Shown piece after piece: positions 9,501 through 19,341 of a stretch of DNA of 38,529 nt (the stretch's first letter is position 1; each line of letters starts with the position of its first letter). The notes beneath the pieces were generated by a model. It did no database searches. It worked only from the letters and a program-made list of their open reading frames with translations, and was not told where the DNA came from. Both the position numbers and the translations under genes were made by a program. The stretch is from Priapulus caudatus (taxonomy: Eukaryota > Priapulida > Priapulimorpha > Priapulimorphida > Priapulidae), in the NCBI RefSeq assembly GCF_000485595.1, contig NW_014577407.1, positions 154,483 through 193,011 of the forward strand, given 5' to 3'.

Positions 9501-9867
9501 AGTTCTGGCAACAATCGTAACTTTACCATAAGCAAGCAAATAGCTCAACTTATTGTGTGCAGAGGATGGATATTAATTTTCTTCTTGACGAATTCGCATG
9601 GTTTTTGAGCACTTCAATAATTGATAAAATGCAATATATATAAATCAAGTGAAATCTATAAATTTAACGTTTGTATAAAAACAAAACAAAACAAAAAACA
9701 AGAATGGACAAACTGTTCTATTTAACAACCATGCCACCACTAATTGAATTTGTTAAATAATTTTGCATCATTTACAATTACTTGGTTTACTTGCATCTTT
9801 TTTACCTGTTTGCCTTGGCGATGATTTTATAGTAGTTTGGAAGATGGCTTGGGAAGTACAACCTTTC
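6412..9867 (-). CDS. Spliced gene with Ser/Pro-rich middle and C-terminal DUF4806-like domain (5' end not found)
   Basis: Six putative exons on the minus strand join without a frame conflict: 9867-9806, 9465-9199, 8647-8475, 8055-7991, 6829-6735 and 6518-6412, ending in TAA. Each internal border has AG before and GT after, and exit and entry phases agree at every junction. The second exon is rich in Ser, Pro and basic residues (for example SPFSPPPKKHHS). The last four exons form a domain that I recognise as DUF4806-like from KRVLQLLVQIRTTLN, then LTKIGGVNLKDNVRQIM, TNEVMAQMNLKGHRGKLGF and a short tail ending GGGGRK. DUF4806 proteins are common in invertebrate genomes and their biochemical role is not established, so I give no function. 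No promoter or initiator exon was identified upstream of 9867, so the protein is N-terminally incomplete. Intron 4 (about 1.16 kb) holds a MITE. The gene could be host or carried by a mobile element; it is duplicated in this window. Confidence 0.72.
6735..6829 (-). CDS. DUF4806 gene, exon with NLKGHRGKLGF motif
   Basis: The exon is 95 bases long, between GTAACAG and GTATAC. It encodes VMTNEVMAQMNLKGHRGK followed by LGFEKSVLFRIIK. The G..GK.GF element matches the conserved late part of DUF4806 domains. It exits in phase 1. The copy at 36125-36222 is three bases longer. Confidence 0.76.
7482..7907. mobile_element. MITE with CAGTGTTC termini and CACTA flanks
   Basis: The element begins CAGTGTTCAAAATAAGGG and ends CCCTTATTTCGAACACTG, an inverted repeat of 18 bases with one mismatch. 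It is flanked on both sides by CACTA, the apparent target duplication. Inside are near-perfect hairpins GCTTGTCCGACGGACAAGC (from 7508) and GCTTGTCCAACGGACAAGC (from 7814) and a third TACTTGTCC…GGACAAGTA. It has no ORF. It sits in the intron between exons 7991-8055 and 6735-6829. CAGTG ends suggest hAT, but hAT duplications are normally eight bases. Confidence 0.7.
7991..8055 (-). CDS. DUF4806 gene, exon with LTKIGG motif
   Basis: The exon is 65 bases long, between TCTTGCAG and GTCATT. It encodes ISQLTKIGGVNLKDNVRQIMN plus two bases, so it exits in phase 2. The IGG followed by a spaced V.QIM helix is characteristic of the DUF4806 core. Confidence 0.75.
8475..8647 (-). CDS. DUF4806 gene, exon encoding the start of the DUF4806-like domain
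   Basis: The exon lies between CCTATTCAG and GTGAGCTC on the minus strand and is 173 bases long. It encodes FQKRVLQLLVQIRTTLN followed by a helical, Leu/Glu-rich segment (KELEQLLEEQEHMQKM), the pattern seen at the N-terminal side of DUF4806. It exits in phase 0. A copy with many inserted bases is at 38109-38315. Confidence 0.78.
9199..9465 (-). CDS. DUF4806 gene, Ser/Pro-rich exon
   Basis: The exon is open for 267 bases between TATCCAG and GTAAGTG on the minus strand. It encodes a low-complexity, Ser/Pro/Gln/Arg-rich stretch starting TQVERDDWSKEATTRSGK and ending HRSSTFPISQG. It exits in phase 1, which matches the next exon's entry. The same exon in block X copy 1 (4896 down to about 4617) is frame-broken and is interrupted beyond its donor by the 4.4 kb insertion. 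Such linkers usually precede a folded C-terminal domain and are poorly conserved. Confidence 0.6.
9806..9867 (-). CDS. DUF4806 gene, putative exon 1 of those seen
   Basis: This 62-base segment is preceded by TTCCAG and followed by GTAAAA on the minus strand. Read in the phase demanded by the next exon it is open (…TSQAIFQTTIKSSPRQT). The equivalent sequence in block X copy 1 (about 5334-5270) keeps both splice signals but is shifted in frame. It is short, so this is the least certain exon. Confidence 0.4.
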
Positions 9868-9977
9868 CTGGAACATGACACAAATACATTATAAAAAATA
9901 TTTTATGTGATATGCTTCCTGACCAGTATAAATAGGACACATACACTTCTGCTTGTCAAAATCACACTGAACAACTT

Positions 9978-10033
9978 AACGCTTAACTCGAGTTAGCCTA
10001 ACTCAAGTTAAGGTTCGTCGTGTAGACGTAGCT
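9978..10033. mobile_element. Short MITE remnant at the right edge of block X copy 2
   Basis: It contains AACGCTTAACTCGAGTTAGCC and the outer end GGTTCGTCGTGTAGACGTAGC, which is the reverse complement of the left end of the MITE at 30918. Only one outer end is evident. In block X copy 1 the same arm stops at 5466. Confidence 0.5.
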
Positions 10034-11534
10034 TACGTTTGAAGCGTATTGTGCAACACTGGCCGTATGTAAAATGAACGCTCGCTCGCTGGTGGCCCGC
10101 GAGCGATCGATCGCCCAGGAGCGATCAACGAGAAGAAGCACACACCGTGATTATAATGATTATTGCTTATTTCAAAGTTTTGGATACCAACATTGTTGAA
10201 ATTACTATCTAAAAAAGGGATAACAGATCTTTTGGGGGGATACCAGATTTCAAATACCTGAATACTGTACGTGTACCGCCAATACTGGTATAGAGAGCTC
10301 AGGTTATTGATTTTATAGAGGTTGGACACCAGACAACCACGGAAGGAATTTGTAGTTGCCCGAGAGAAAATCCAGTCGTCACGTACGATTGTTAAAATCA
10401 AAATTGAGCCCTGTTAGTGTTAGTGTTAAGTTAAATAATAAATATTCTCCACTTAATTTTTTTGAGTCTGCTATAAGATCGCTATAACAGTAACAGATAT
10501 GCCACTTCTAAAACGTTCAGACGTCACGACCTCCAAGTAGTGAGAAGCGAAAAGCTAAATTAAGTATAGGTATAACTTAATTAATTCATAATTGTGGCTA
10601 GCTGCATATGTGTTTCTCGCACTGTAGTCTGTAGTGTAGGGCCTACTGTACTTTACTTACTCGGTCGAGCATATATGTGTAATTTGTTCGTCCTGGTTGG
10701 TGTCGAACATTCAATAACTATATAATAAATCTTAATATTGTTACTATGTGGATATATATAGGTATTTGTCCATAAAATAATCGAAATAGAACTGCTTACC
10801 ATGCAAACGCAACTTTCCTCCAAGCGTCTGGCGTCTGCACAACGTGCACGTGCACGTGCACAAATTTACCGCCACTTTTCTGGTACCGCGTCCTCTAGCG
10901 GCAGCAATCGCATAATTCGCGTATTTTACTCATTTTTATTTTTTACGATTTGATTCCACTTCTCTCGCCGTCTTCGTTATGGTCCCCAGGACTTATAAAG
11001 AATAACATTTATGTGGTTGTTAGGTTAATTAACCTACACCAGCGGGATATCATCCTAAACGTTAATAATGTACGTGCAATTATTGAGATAATTATCGTAT
11101 ATATTACATTACCCCGCTCAGCGCTCTATATAATATTAATAGGGATATCATTACAACTAGACCACAACCAATAATAATTAATATCCTACCAAAACTAAAG
11201 AAACTCACATCATTTCTCGTATGCAGCTAGCGCACATTATATAAGGAGATTCCGGCGAGGATGGTACGTGATATAGAGGCGCGTCCCATTCCGACCACAG
11301 CAAACCAACAGTCTATATATATAGAGAGCCACATTAGAACATTTCTATATTCTCAAGCTTTGGTCAGCGAGTTGATCAGATTTTGCCACTCAGCAACTCC
11401 GATAATAGCATTCAGGGGTGTGTCGAGGTGTCCAGAACATTAATATTGCGGGTCAAATGTTTAAACGGTTAACTTATTATCTCGTCATTTTTCCATAGTG
11501 TAAACCCAGCTTAATGCGACAGACAGCAAACGAT
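10034..11534. other. Intergenic sequence without a supported gene
   Basis: AT-rich sequence. A self-complementary run GTGCACGTGCACGTGCAC is at 10844-10861, and GCGAGCGATCGATCGC near 10098 is palindromic. The ORFs here do not look like proteins. Missing 5' exons of the DUF4806 gene could be here but I found none. Confidence 0.3.
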
Positions 11535-12592
11535 TTAAAACCGCCCCTTTAGCTAATTACCTATTGAACTAACAATTAGCAGGCATGCAGTATGTGAATT
11601 AACTTATCGGTATAAGGACGGTGAATAAATTCGCGCCTGGCATAGCACGTCGTGTACCCGCTGAGAGAAGCGCGCGCAAATGACTATATATATACACTGG
11701 ACTCAGTGCTACAATGTAAGAAGAAGTACGTGTTTTTATAGTTCTCCTCACTGCTTTGCTAATTAGAAAAAAGGAAAAAAATTAAGATATATAAGCACAC
11801 GTGCTGACGCGCGTGTGCGCGTTTCTTTGTCTCACTGTGCGAGGGAGTCCTGGATTCTGGGTGTTAGCGCGTACCGTTAGAGACCTACATTAGTTGTAAA
11901 ATATATTCTTTTAGTGAACACAAAATTTATACTTCGTCTTTGATTATTCTACTCTACACTATAAATTATTTCATTTAAAACTCTTTGGTGTAACTTCAAC
12001 GGTTGCTGCTATAGACTGAATTGAGACCGGCAAGGGAACATCACGGGTGCTTTAATCCCCCAACGACAGCGTAACGAACGCAATACAACATGCAGTTGTG
12101 TTTATGTTGTTCGATGTCGCGACCAAAATCCAATATTGTATTAACGTCTTATTGCGACGGTGAATGGACGTAGTTAAAAAAACGTTGAATAGACGTTGTG
12201 TTTACGTTGTTCGATGTCGCGACCAAAATCCAATATTGTATCAACGTCTTATTGCGACGTTGAATCTACGTAGTTAAAAAGACGTTGAATAGACGTTGTG
12301 TTTACGTTATTCGATATCGCGACCAAACCTCAACGTTGAATCAACGTCTTATTGCGACGTTGAATCTACGTAGTTAAAAAGACGTTGAATAGACGTTGTG
12401 TTTACGTTGGCAACGTCGCGACAAAAATCCAATGTTGAATCAACGTCTTATTGCGACGTTGAATCGACGTATGTAAAACAACGTTGAATCGACGTAGGTG
12501 AAACAACGTTGAATAGACGTTGTTTTTACGTTGGCGACGTCACGACCAAAATCCAACGTTGAAACAACGTCGTGTGCCCGCTGGGTATGTAA
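11535..12592. repeat. Block Z copy 1, repeat element with 100-base satellite
   Basis: Homologous to 18804-20996. It has a unique part (GGCATGCAGTATGTGAATTA, CACGTGCTGACGCGCGTGTG, CTGTGCGAGGGAGTCCTG) followed by a tandem array and the end ACAACGTCGTGTGCCCGCTGGG. A related ACGTCGTGTACCCGCTGAG is near 11647 in the same orientation. It probably is a dispersed non-coding repeat; its class is unknown to me. Confidence 0.65.
12080..12570. repeat. Tandem satellite with 100-base period, copy 1
   Basis: The block TCGATGTCGCGACCAAAATC (or a variant) starts at 12111, 12211, 12311 and 12411, an exact 100-base spacing, then about 12532. Units are full of CAACGT/ACGTTG and GACGTTGAAT, so each can fold on itself. 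Confidence 0.8.
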
Positions 12593-12613
12593 CGTGCGCA
12601 ATATAAATCAATA

Positions 12614-12633
12614 AATATTATTATTATTATTAT
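12614..12633. repeat. (TTA)n microsatellite
   Basis: Uninterrupted ATT/TTA triplets of about 20 bases, just after block Z copy 1. Confidence 0.85.
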
Positions 12634-12799
12634 AAGGGTCACCTGGTGTGATCGTGGTAGTTGTAAGATGGCGGAATAAGAAGTGTACGAATAAACTATG
12701 TGTGTTATCTTTCACTCTGAGTTATGTTTATACTGGCGTGTTACACAGGGGAAATCATGCCCGGCGTGAGCGGACAGTACGCAATGGTGGCAGCACTAT

Positions 12800-12876
12800 G
12801 TTAGGATTAGGGTTAGGATCAGGGTGTAGGGTAGGGTTAGGGTCGGTGTAGGGTTAGCGTAGGGTAGGGTAGGGTA
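12800..12876 (+). repeat. Interstitial telomere-like repeat
   Basis: Degenerate TTAGGG units (TTAGGATTAGGGTTAGG, TAGGGTAGGGTTAGGG, GTAGGGTTAGCGTAGGG) cover about 77 bases. The canonical animal telomere word is present several times, but the tract is short and flanked by ordinary sequence on both sides. Confidence 0.75.
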
Positions 12877-13381
12877 TAAGGCCATGTCTAGTACGGAAGT
12901 AAGAGCTGTGTGAATCTTCTGTGGAAAGATTGTGACTTTGAAGTTTACGCTCACTGTAATGCACGTGACTGTCCCCTCCACGCCCGGGGATAGCACACCC
13001 GTTACACGACGCTCGGCCAGCGCTCGCAAAAATGGAACAAAGCGTGTGATTGGCTAATAAATTCTTATGGCACTGCATTCTTAACTAGAGAGATGCACCA
13101 GTTGATTGGACATATTTGTGGCATGGCAAATGATATTTTTCGATGGTTTTTATGCTGTTTTTTTAGCTTACTGTGCAATTTTGTGATTGCGAGTTATCAA
13201 TATCACATTAAATATATTTATAACATTTCACCTACTTATAAGACTAGAATGTGCGAGGGGGTGTCACAAAAGTAACGAATTTTGCCGCCTCGCCTCCGGC
13301 AGTCTACATTTCCCAGCTGCTACTAGCACTCTCTCTGCCGGTCGCGGTTTTGGTTCTATTTTGTTTTTTTTTCGCGATTCG

Positions 13382-13409
13382 CCCCCCCCCCCCCCCCCCC
13401 CCCCCCCCC
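13382..13409. repeat. Poly-C run of 28 bases
   Basis: Uninterrupted C homopolymer. Its length is unreliable in long-read data. Confidence 0.85.
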
Positions 13410-14119
13410 GCAGCCCACCAGTTTGTCGCTTCATAGGTATGGCGTCCTCCTGGCAGTCGCGCTGCTGCGTGGTACTGTAACTAAGATTTTTTAGATGTAT
13501 ACTCTATTCTTGATAATTACAATGCATACATTATCGTATAACAGGCATAATAAACAAATGAGCTAAACAATTATCGAGGATGAAAAGTGGGCACAAAAGC
13601 GTGTGCACACACTTATTCCATTGTGGTCCAACATAACATTGTAATACTGGTATGGCTAGGGTCGCCGCTATAGAGAATTATGTGCGTGTGAATGCACAAT
13701 TGTTTGTTCGGGAATCATTTCTTGCTCCGGTGGCAAAGCGGGACTGTTGTTGCGTGCACAGGAGGTGCAAAACATGAGACAAATAATACTCACGCATATA
13801 TACTTAATTTATGGACGCGGTATTTTATTGCAGTATACACCTACAGTATAACGGTATTCGTATCTGGTAGTACTCTCGACCGCGTTAGGAATGGCTCTGA
13901 CTGTGTTGACGTCAACTATTGTAGGTTGAACTATAATTATTTTATGGACGAAGGACGTGGAACAGTTACGTGAATAAATATAGGTGCTTCGGTGCGAACC
14001 GAAACCCGACGTAATCTATGTAGATTGTCGGAGTGAGATAAGACGTAACGGCACCTGCTGTCGGGTTTTCTCTGCCTCCTCTTGGCGCGGCCGTTCTCGT
14101 TCGCTCTTCGTATTCTTTG

Positions 14120-14570
14120 TCATGCGCGCCCTTCTTTTTTTCGCCTCGTCTTCTTTCTTCTATCCGTCCACTCACACTACCAACAAACACAGCCTCCTTC
14201 CTTTCTACTCTTTTGCTTCTTTTTCCTCCTCTCCTTCTTGCTAGTTGTTTCCTCTCTGCTATCTTCGTTCTTGCTGTCTTTCCTCTTCTTTCTTTCTCTC
14301 TTACTTTTTTCCCCTTCTGCTCTTCTTCTTTCTTCTTTCTCTTCTCTCTCTCTATCTTCTTCTTCTCTCTCTCTTCTTTCTTCGTCGTTCTCTTTATTCT
14401 TTAATTTCTTTTCTTCTTTCTTTGCTCTTCTCTCTTCTTTTATCTCCTAATCGGTCTTCTTCCTTCTATTATTTTATTCCTTCTTCTCTCTTCGTCATGT
14501 CTTCTTCTTACCACCTTTCCTGCTCTCTTCTCTCTCTTCTCCCTCTCTTTTCCCTCGTTGTCTGCCTCCG
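14120..14570. repeat. CT-rich low-complexity tract
   Basis: About 450 bases almost entirely of C and T with TTCTTCTT/CTCTCT words. Long ORFs here (Ser/Phe/Leu only) reflect composition. Confidence 0.85.
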
Positions 14571-14591
14571 TTGAAGTTGATCGTGTTCGTA

Positions 14592-14830
14592 GGCCGTGTT
14601 GGTAGTGAGCCGTGTCCTGTAATGAATTCGTGTCTGTATGATCCGTGTCTTTATATAAGGTCGTGTCTTTAATCTCGTGTCTTTGATGCTTCTGTCTTTA
14701 ATGCTCCGGCCCTCTTTAATGCTCCGTGTCTTAATGCTCGTGTTTTTAACTGCTCAACTGGTCTTTACTGCTGCGCGTGTACTTTACTGCTCACGTGGTC
14801 TTTGGTGCTCCTAGTGGGCTGCTGCTGCGG
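14592..14830. repeat. Minisatellite of CGTGTCTTTAATGCTC units
   Basis: Degenerate units of 16-20 bases with the words GTGTCTTTAATGCTC repeat from about 14592 to 14830, drifting to ACTGCTCACGTGGTC. Confidence 0.65.
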
Positions 14831-15650
14831 TCGATTCTCCTACTTTTCGAGCTGCTTCATATTACCGTGCATGTTGCTACTGGGTGTACGATCCACCTTT
14901 TTTTCTAGCAACATACAGGGGGTGTTCCCAGCTGGCACAGCTTTACGTAGCCAGTTATAACCGGGTGTACTATTTGCCTCGATGCGGCGAGTGGTTTTAT
15001 ATTACGCTCTTATTTTAACTTCTACTGAAACTAGCCGAGTCTTTTCCATTTGTCTTCATTCTAATACTGGTTCTATTTATTTCTTTTATTCTTTTAACCT
15101 GTACTTTACTACTGTAGGCATTTCCTTTATTTGATTTGTATATGTGATTTCTTAAGTGTGAATTTTGTGTGTAACCTTGTGTTCGATACAGGTTTTCGCG
15201 TTATTACCAAAAAGCCGCGCCCCTGTCGTGTTGTGGTTTGTAAAATAGATTACTTCGGTGAGAACGAAATCTCTACACTCCGCCCCCTTACTTTCTCTAG
15301 CATCCGCCTCGGACTGCGATTACCTTTGATTCCTGCCCTGTAAATTTGCGATTTCAGAGTTGTTGATGAAGATTATAAATCTTTTAATAAAATTTTTTTA
15401 AACGTACAACATAACCCGTGTTTTAAATTACGCAGCGAAGGTTATATAGATCCTTTCCCAAAGTTAAAATAAACATTAGACGCTTCAACTGGTATCAGGT
15501 TATTCATGAGGGTTTTTAAAGATATAATAAAATATAAACGTTCAACTGTTATGAGGTTAATATGTCTTTTGCAAAAATATATATTATATAAAAATTATAA
15601 AACATCAGATTATAATATGCTATGTAAGTGGCCCTGGAACTGGATTTTCC
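14831..15650. other. AT-rich stretch without a supported gene
   Basis: No convincing ORF. AATAAAA at 15386 could be a polyadenylation signal on the plus strand. It may contain the LTR of the Ty3/gypsy element that lies to its right on the minus strand, but I could not define LTR ends. Confidence 0.25.
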
Positions 15651-15859
15651 TAGGATGGAGCTGATCAAGGTCCTCTAGAACTTTCGTCCGGAAGATGGCC
15701 CCGCCGAACTCGAGGCTCAGTCCTAAATCTGCTGGAGCGTTACTCCAGGGAGATGCTGGGCCCCGATGGCGCGTATCGGCTTCCTTAGTTGTTTAACAGC
15801 CTCGCTGGCGGTGACTGGCGATGGCGTCCATTTTCCTTGTCTCTTTTCAGCTCTTCTAT

Positions 15860-16640
15860 CTCCTTATTGTAGCTCCGCCTTTTCTCCTCTTGCGTTCTTC
15901 ATTACCTTCTCTCTTGGTGAATCCCTCCCCGTTTTCCACCTCTCCTGCCTCCTGCTCCCGCTTCTCGATGGTGCGTACTGCTCGAGGTGCCGTTCTTCTT
16001 CCTTCAAATACCGATCATTAAGCTCTTCGCAGTTTTGGCGTAAGCTGGCGAGGCGTTGACTGCTACCGCCCAATGCGGGTGAGTCGTGGCTTTGGGTGGG
16101 CCGTCAGAGGCTCCGGGCGACGTCGGCAGTGGCGCTGGCCTCCGGTTTTTTTGCGGTGGGCAAGGGCTTTGAGCAAGTCAGTCAGGGTGTTGGTTGTAGG
16201 AGTGGGAGGAAGGGGATCACATGGCGTCCTCTCCCAGGCGAAGGGCGGACCAGCATGGTCAGCGCCGTCCTCGGGAGCTCACTCCTCCCTCCTCTCTTGC
16301 CATGTCCAATCTCTTTGCTGGCTCTCGGATCGCCTTGTTAGCGGCCCACTGCTTGCCTGTCCTGCTCCCGCTCGTTCTTCTCCTCTTCCTCCTCGAATGC
16401 GTAGGCGCTGGCGGTTTTTGGCCAGCTGGTTCATCTCTATGCGCCTTTCTCTTCTCTCCCTGTTCCTCCTTACATTCCTCTTCCATAGCTCTGTCGCGCC
16501 GCTTGTTTGCTTAGGACCCGCGCATGGCCTGGCGGGGCAGTCGTGGGCGACCCGGTTTCGCGGGCCTGGTCCGGGGTATTCCTGAGCGTTTCTCCTCCGC
16601 GGCAGGGCCTTTGGTGTAGTCGGCCAGATTGTCACCCGTG
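15860..16640 (-). other. Arg/Glu-rich open frames downstream of the retrotransposon pol
   Basis: Minus-strand frames 16635-16279 (118 codons) and 16073-15864 (69 codons) encode charged, probably coiled-coil sequence (for example RQNCEELNDRYLKEEERHLE). They follow the pol relic in the same orientation, so they may belong to the same element as an extra 3' ORF, or be part of another element. The GC content is higher than around them. The opposite strand also has a long frame (16073-16585) of Ser/Leu/Arg, which I take as a shadow. No domain is recognised. Confidence 0.3.
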
Positions 16641-17119
16641 GCCGTATCCGTTTGCTGGGCCTGAGCGGCTCTGCTTCTCGGATGGACCTATGCTTCGCTG
16701 CCTTCTTTTAGCTGGGGCCGTGGGTTCGGAAGATCCTCTCAGGGTGTGCATCGGATCCCTGCAGGATCTCGAATTCTCGTCCATCTGGAAAGATGTTGCC
16801 CAAAGATTAGATTAGTGGCTCCCCTCAGGTAGTGGTATTCCTCCCTCTATACGGTCCATATGCGTCTGGTGGTCTTCTAATCGTCTTCCCTTGCCTTACA
16901 GTGGGTCTTTCTTCTAGCTGAGTGCCATGCCTCTCCTGGTTTCTCCTCCCCCCCTTTTAGTGGTGGGCCTTTGGCCACAGTGATCCTTAGGAATGCCCCT
17001 CTGGAGGTCCCCACGCCCCCTGCCAGGGAGGGTCAGGCTGGTTCGGTACATCGTTCTCCTCTCCCTGCCAGCCTGAATAACCGTGTTCTATGGTCCGTTT
17101 CCGGGTTTCATTTCATCTG

Positions 17120-18778
17120 GTGAACTTCACTGGTGTTCCCCACCGCGCATCCTCCAATCGCAGTCAGTGCTCCTTCTGTTTGGGCGTAGGTTGTAGATAG
17201 TCCGATGTGTACCAATCGCCTTTGTGTGTGTTTCCCGTCCTGACTAACACATATAACTCCGCTGATTTTTTTAATAATCAAGTAGGGTCCCCGCACCATG
17301 ACCTCGTTTTCTTGCGGATTCCTGTGGATACAGTACAGACGAAGTCTGGCCGTTCTAATGAGGGATTGACGTCCTTATATCGTATCCTTTCTTTAGTCTT
17401 TGTGCGGCCTGTTTCGTGATATGCGTTGACAAAGTCGTAGCCTCGGCATCACATCCTGTATCCACTGAACGTATTCGTGCGGCGACCTGTATTCCGCTTG
17501 ACCGGTCGGGTGGTGGTCGCACGATTACTGTCTACTGCAGGTGGATCCCCGTCCAAACATCATTAGATTGGTGAGCAGCGCGGTAGAGGCTTGCGTTGTG
17601 GCTCGGTAGCCATCCATGACGAATGGGAGATGCTCATCCAAGTCATTCTCTGTACTGATTTAGCAAACATGGATAGCATCTTTGTAATGTCCGATAACAC
17701 TTCCACTATCGTTCCGGATCGTGGGTGATATGGGGTGGTCGGGTTTTGTTAAATTTGTAGGGCGTTTACACACCCCTGGAATAGTCGGATTCGAAAATCG
17801 GGGCCTAGGCGTATGGATTTGATAGGGACTCCATACCGACATATGTCTCGTGACGACGGGTGTCCGCGACGCGTAGGCCTCCTGATTTGGAAAGCGTAGC
17901 TTCGGTCATTTAGAAAAGTAGTCGCAGACGCCATGATCACCTTTTTCGCCGGCAGAGGTTTCCATCGAGTGGTCCATAATGTCGATGGCATCGTTCGAAT
18001 GGTCCCCGTAAGTCATTTGTTGTTAATTGTCTCTCCTTCAGTCTCTTTCGCTGGCTTTTCGTCTAAGCGCAGGTACTGGGCAGTACGGCCCATCTCTTGA
18101 TGTTGAGTGTACCGGGGCCATAAATCTTGATTGTATACTTGCCCTGGTTCGTTTTTCCCCTTGTGCCTGCTGTCGGTGATAGTGTAACGCTGCAATATTG
18201 CTTTGGCGTAGACGTTTTGGAACTACTATTGAGGGCCGATTGGGGTGCTTGGGGTACCCGATGTCTCCCACCGTGCCTTGTACACCGTCTTCGTGGACTT
18301 CTAGTTGGTGCCCCACTGATCCCCCCCGCCGAATACGGCTTAGCCTCTGCTCCAAGGATGTGAGAATTGTGTCCGAAGTCTGGCTTTGGTGACCCCTCTT
18401 CTTTTAATTCTTGAAAGAAGCTCATGACCGGGTCCTCCTTTTGTAACTCCCTTAGGTTCTCCGGCCCCCATTGATCCAGGTCTACCTCGGCTTCAGGGTT
18501 GTCTCTGTGGTGGCCTTGGTTCTCATTTTCTTCTGTAACTACTAGTACGTGGCCTTGTCCTTTAGTCACGTCTCCCTCTCCGTTCGCTACTGGTTGGTGT
18601 CCTTTCTTTCAGCCCCTCTTCCCTTTCTGCGGGGTAAAGTCATCCTCTCTGTGGCATTCGTCCCTATCGTCCGGGCAAGTCTCCTCCTCGGCATTTGGTT
18701 TCTGTTTTTCCGGGACAGAAGCATCAGCATTCAGTGATGGCTGCCCTTTCGGTTGCTCAATTCTAAGTTTATAGTTCT
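17120..18778 (-). pseudogene. Ty3/gypsy retrotransposon pol, linker to integrase C-terminus, frame-broken and cut by gap
   Basis: On the minus strand, from high to low coordinates, the segments are: an acidic linker after RNase H (DQWGPENLRELQKEDPVMSF, 18480-18425), the pre-integrase zinc-finger region (IVVPKRLRQ near 18215, then YHYHRQ and a late Cys pair near 18070), the first catalytic Asp of integrase in an AIDIMD-like context (about 17990-17975), IHTDRGPDF-like with the second Asp (about 17830-17795), YHPRS..IVERY-like with the catalytic Glu (about 17715-17690), DEHLPFVMDGYRATTQAST (17640-17600), a FVNAYHETGR-like segment (about 17430) and GPYLIIKK followed by RRLVHI (17295-17190). Many single-base frame changes separate these. 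Reverse transcriptase, protease and gag would lie beyond the gap at 18779 and are not in the window. Confidence 0.8.
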
Positions 18779-18803
18779 NNNNNNNNNNNNNNNNNNNNNN
18801 NNN
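18779..18803. other. Assembly gap (25 N)
   Basis: Twenty-five undetermined bases separate the retrotransposon relic from block Z copy 2. The fixed small size suggests a placeholder of unknown true length. Confidence 0.98.
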
Positions 18804-19341
18804 GAGAGATATCGATTTGATCACAACGCCGTTACCTAGATTAACTATTTGAACTTAACTAGATTAGTTCAGGGCATGCAGTATGTGAATTAACTTATCG
18901 GTATAAGGACGGATTAAATAAATTTGCGCGCGCCTGGCATAGCGCAGTTCGTGTACCCCGCTGAGCAGACAGCGCGCGCTAAATGACTATAATGGGAGAC
19001 CGGGGGACATATTGTTAAGACACGTTTTCCAATTCCTGACCGTTATAAACAACTTTATTATAGTTAAATTACTTTACTTCGAATGGCTATATGAAATGTT
19101 AAGATGGCATTAGTCTTGGCTTGAAATATAACTAGAGTTGGGGTTAAGTTAAACAATTATTTTGAAGCCATTATCATTTCAAAACTGGAAGTCACAGTGT
19201 TTACAATTGCCCCACTCAACCGGGGCGCAATTGTAACCACACCATGGCGGCAATTGTAACACATACAATTGCTACCAACACACATCATTTATCTCTCAAG
19301 AAAGAGTTTTTGTATATTCTTTTATAAATGTCGGTGACACG

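Larger units (their letters stand above)
8945..9994. repeat. Block X copy 2 (uninterrupted)
   Basis: This is the unfilled counterpart of block X copy 1. It carries the Ser/Pro-rich exon and the small upstream exon of the DUF4806 gene and ends in a MITE arm at the same base as copy 1, after which the MITE continues to 10033. Confidence 0.8.
12634..14100. other. Non-coding stretch with poly-C run
   Basis: Apart from the telomere-like patch and a 28-base C run at 13382-13409 I find no gene. AATAAAC (12689) followed by a transcript-like stretch and AATGGTGGCAGC (12783) loosely resembles the R-U5/primer-site region of some LTR retrotransposons; too weak to call. Confidence 0.3.

Noticed and set aside
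12640-12800. R-U5 and primer-binding region of an LTR retrotransposon (AATAAAC … TGGTGGCAGC)
   Set aside because: No LTR partner, no gag or pol downstream, and only a short resemblance.
12800-12876. A true chromosome end
   Set aside because: Ordinary sequence continues for 25 kb on the right, and the repeat is short and degenerate.
13975-14010. tRNA-like hairpin CTTCGGTGCGAACCGAA
   Set aside because: There is no A-box/B-box pair at the proper spacing and no cloverleaf; it is a simple hairpin.
14082-14574. Several 90-120 codon frames of Ser/Phe/Leu
   Set aside because: They are by-products of the CT-rich tract.
16073-16585. 170-codon plus-strand frame
   Set aside because: The GC-rich sequence is open on both strands. 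The minus strand lies in line with the retrotransposon pol, and the plus peptide shows only Ser/Leu/Arg bias.
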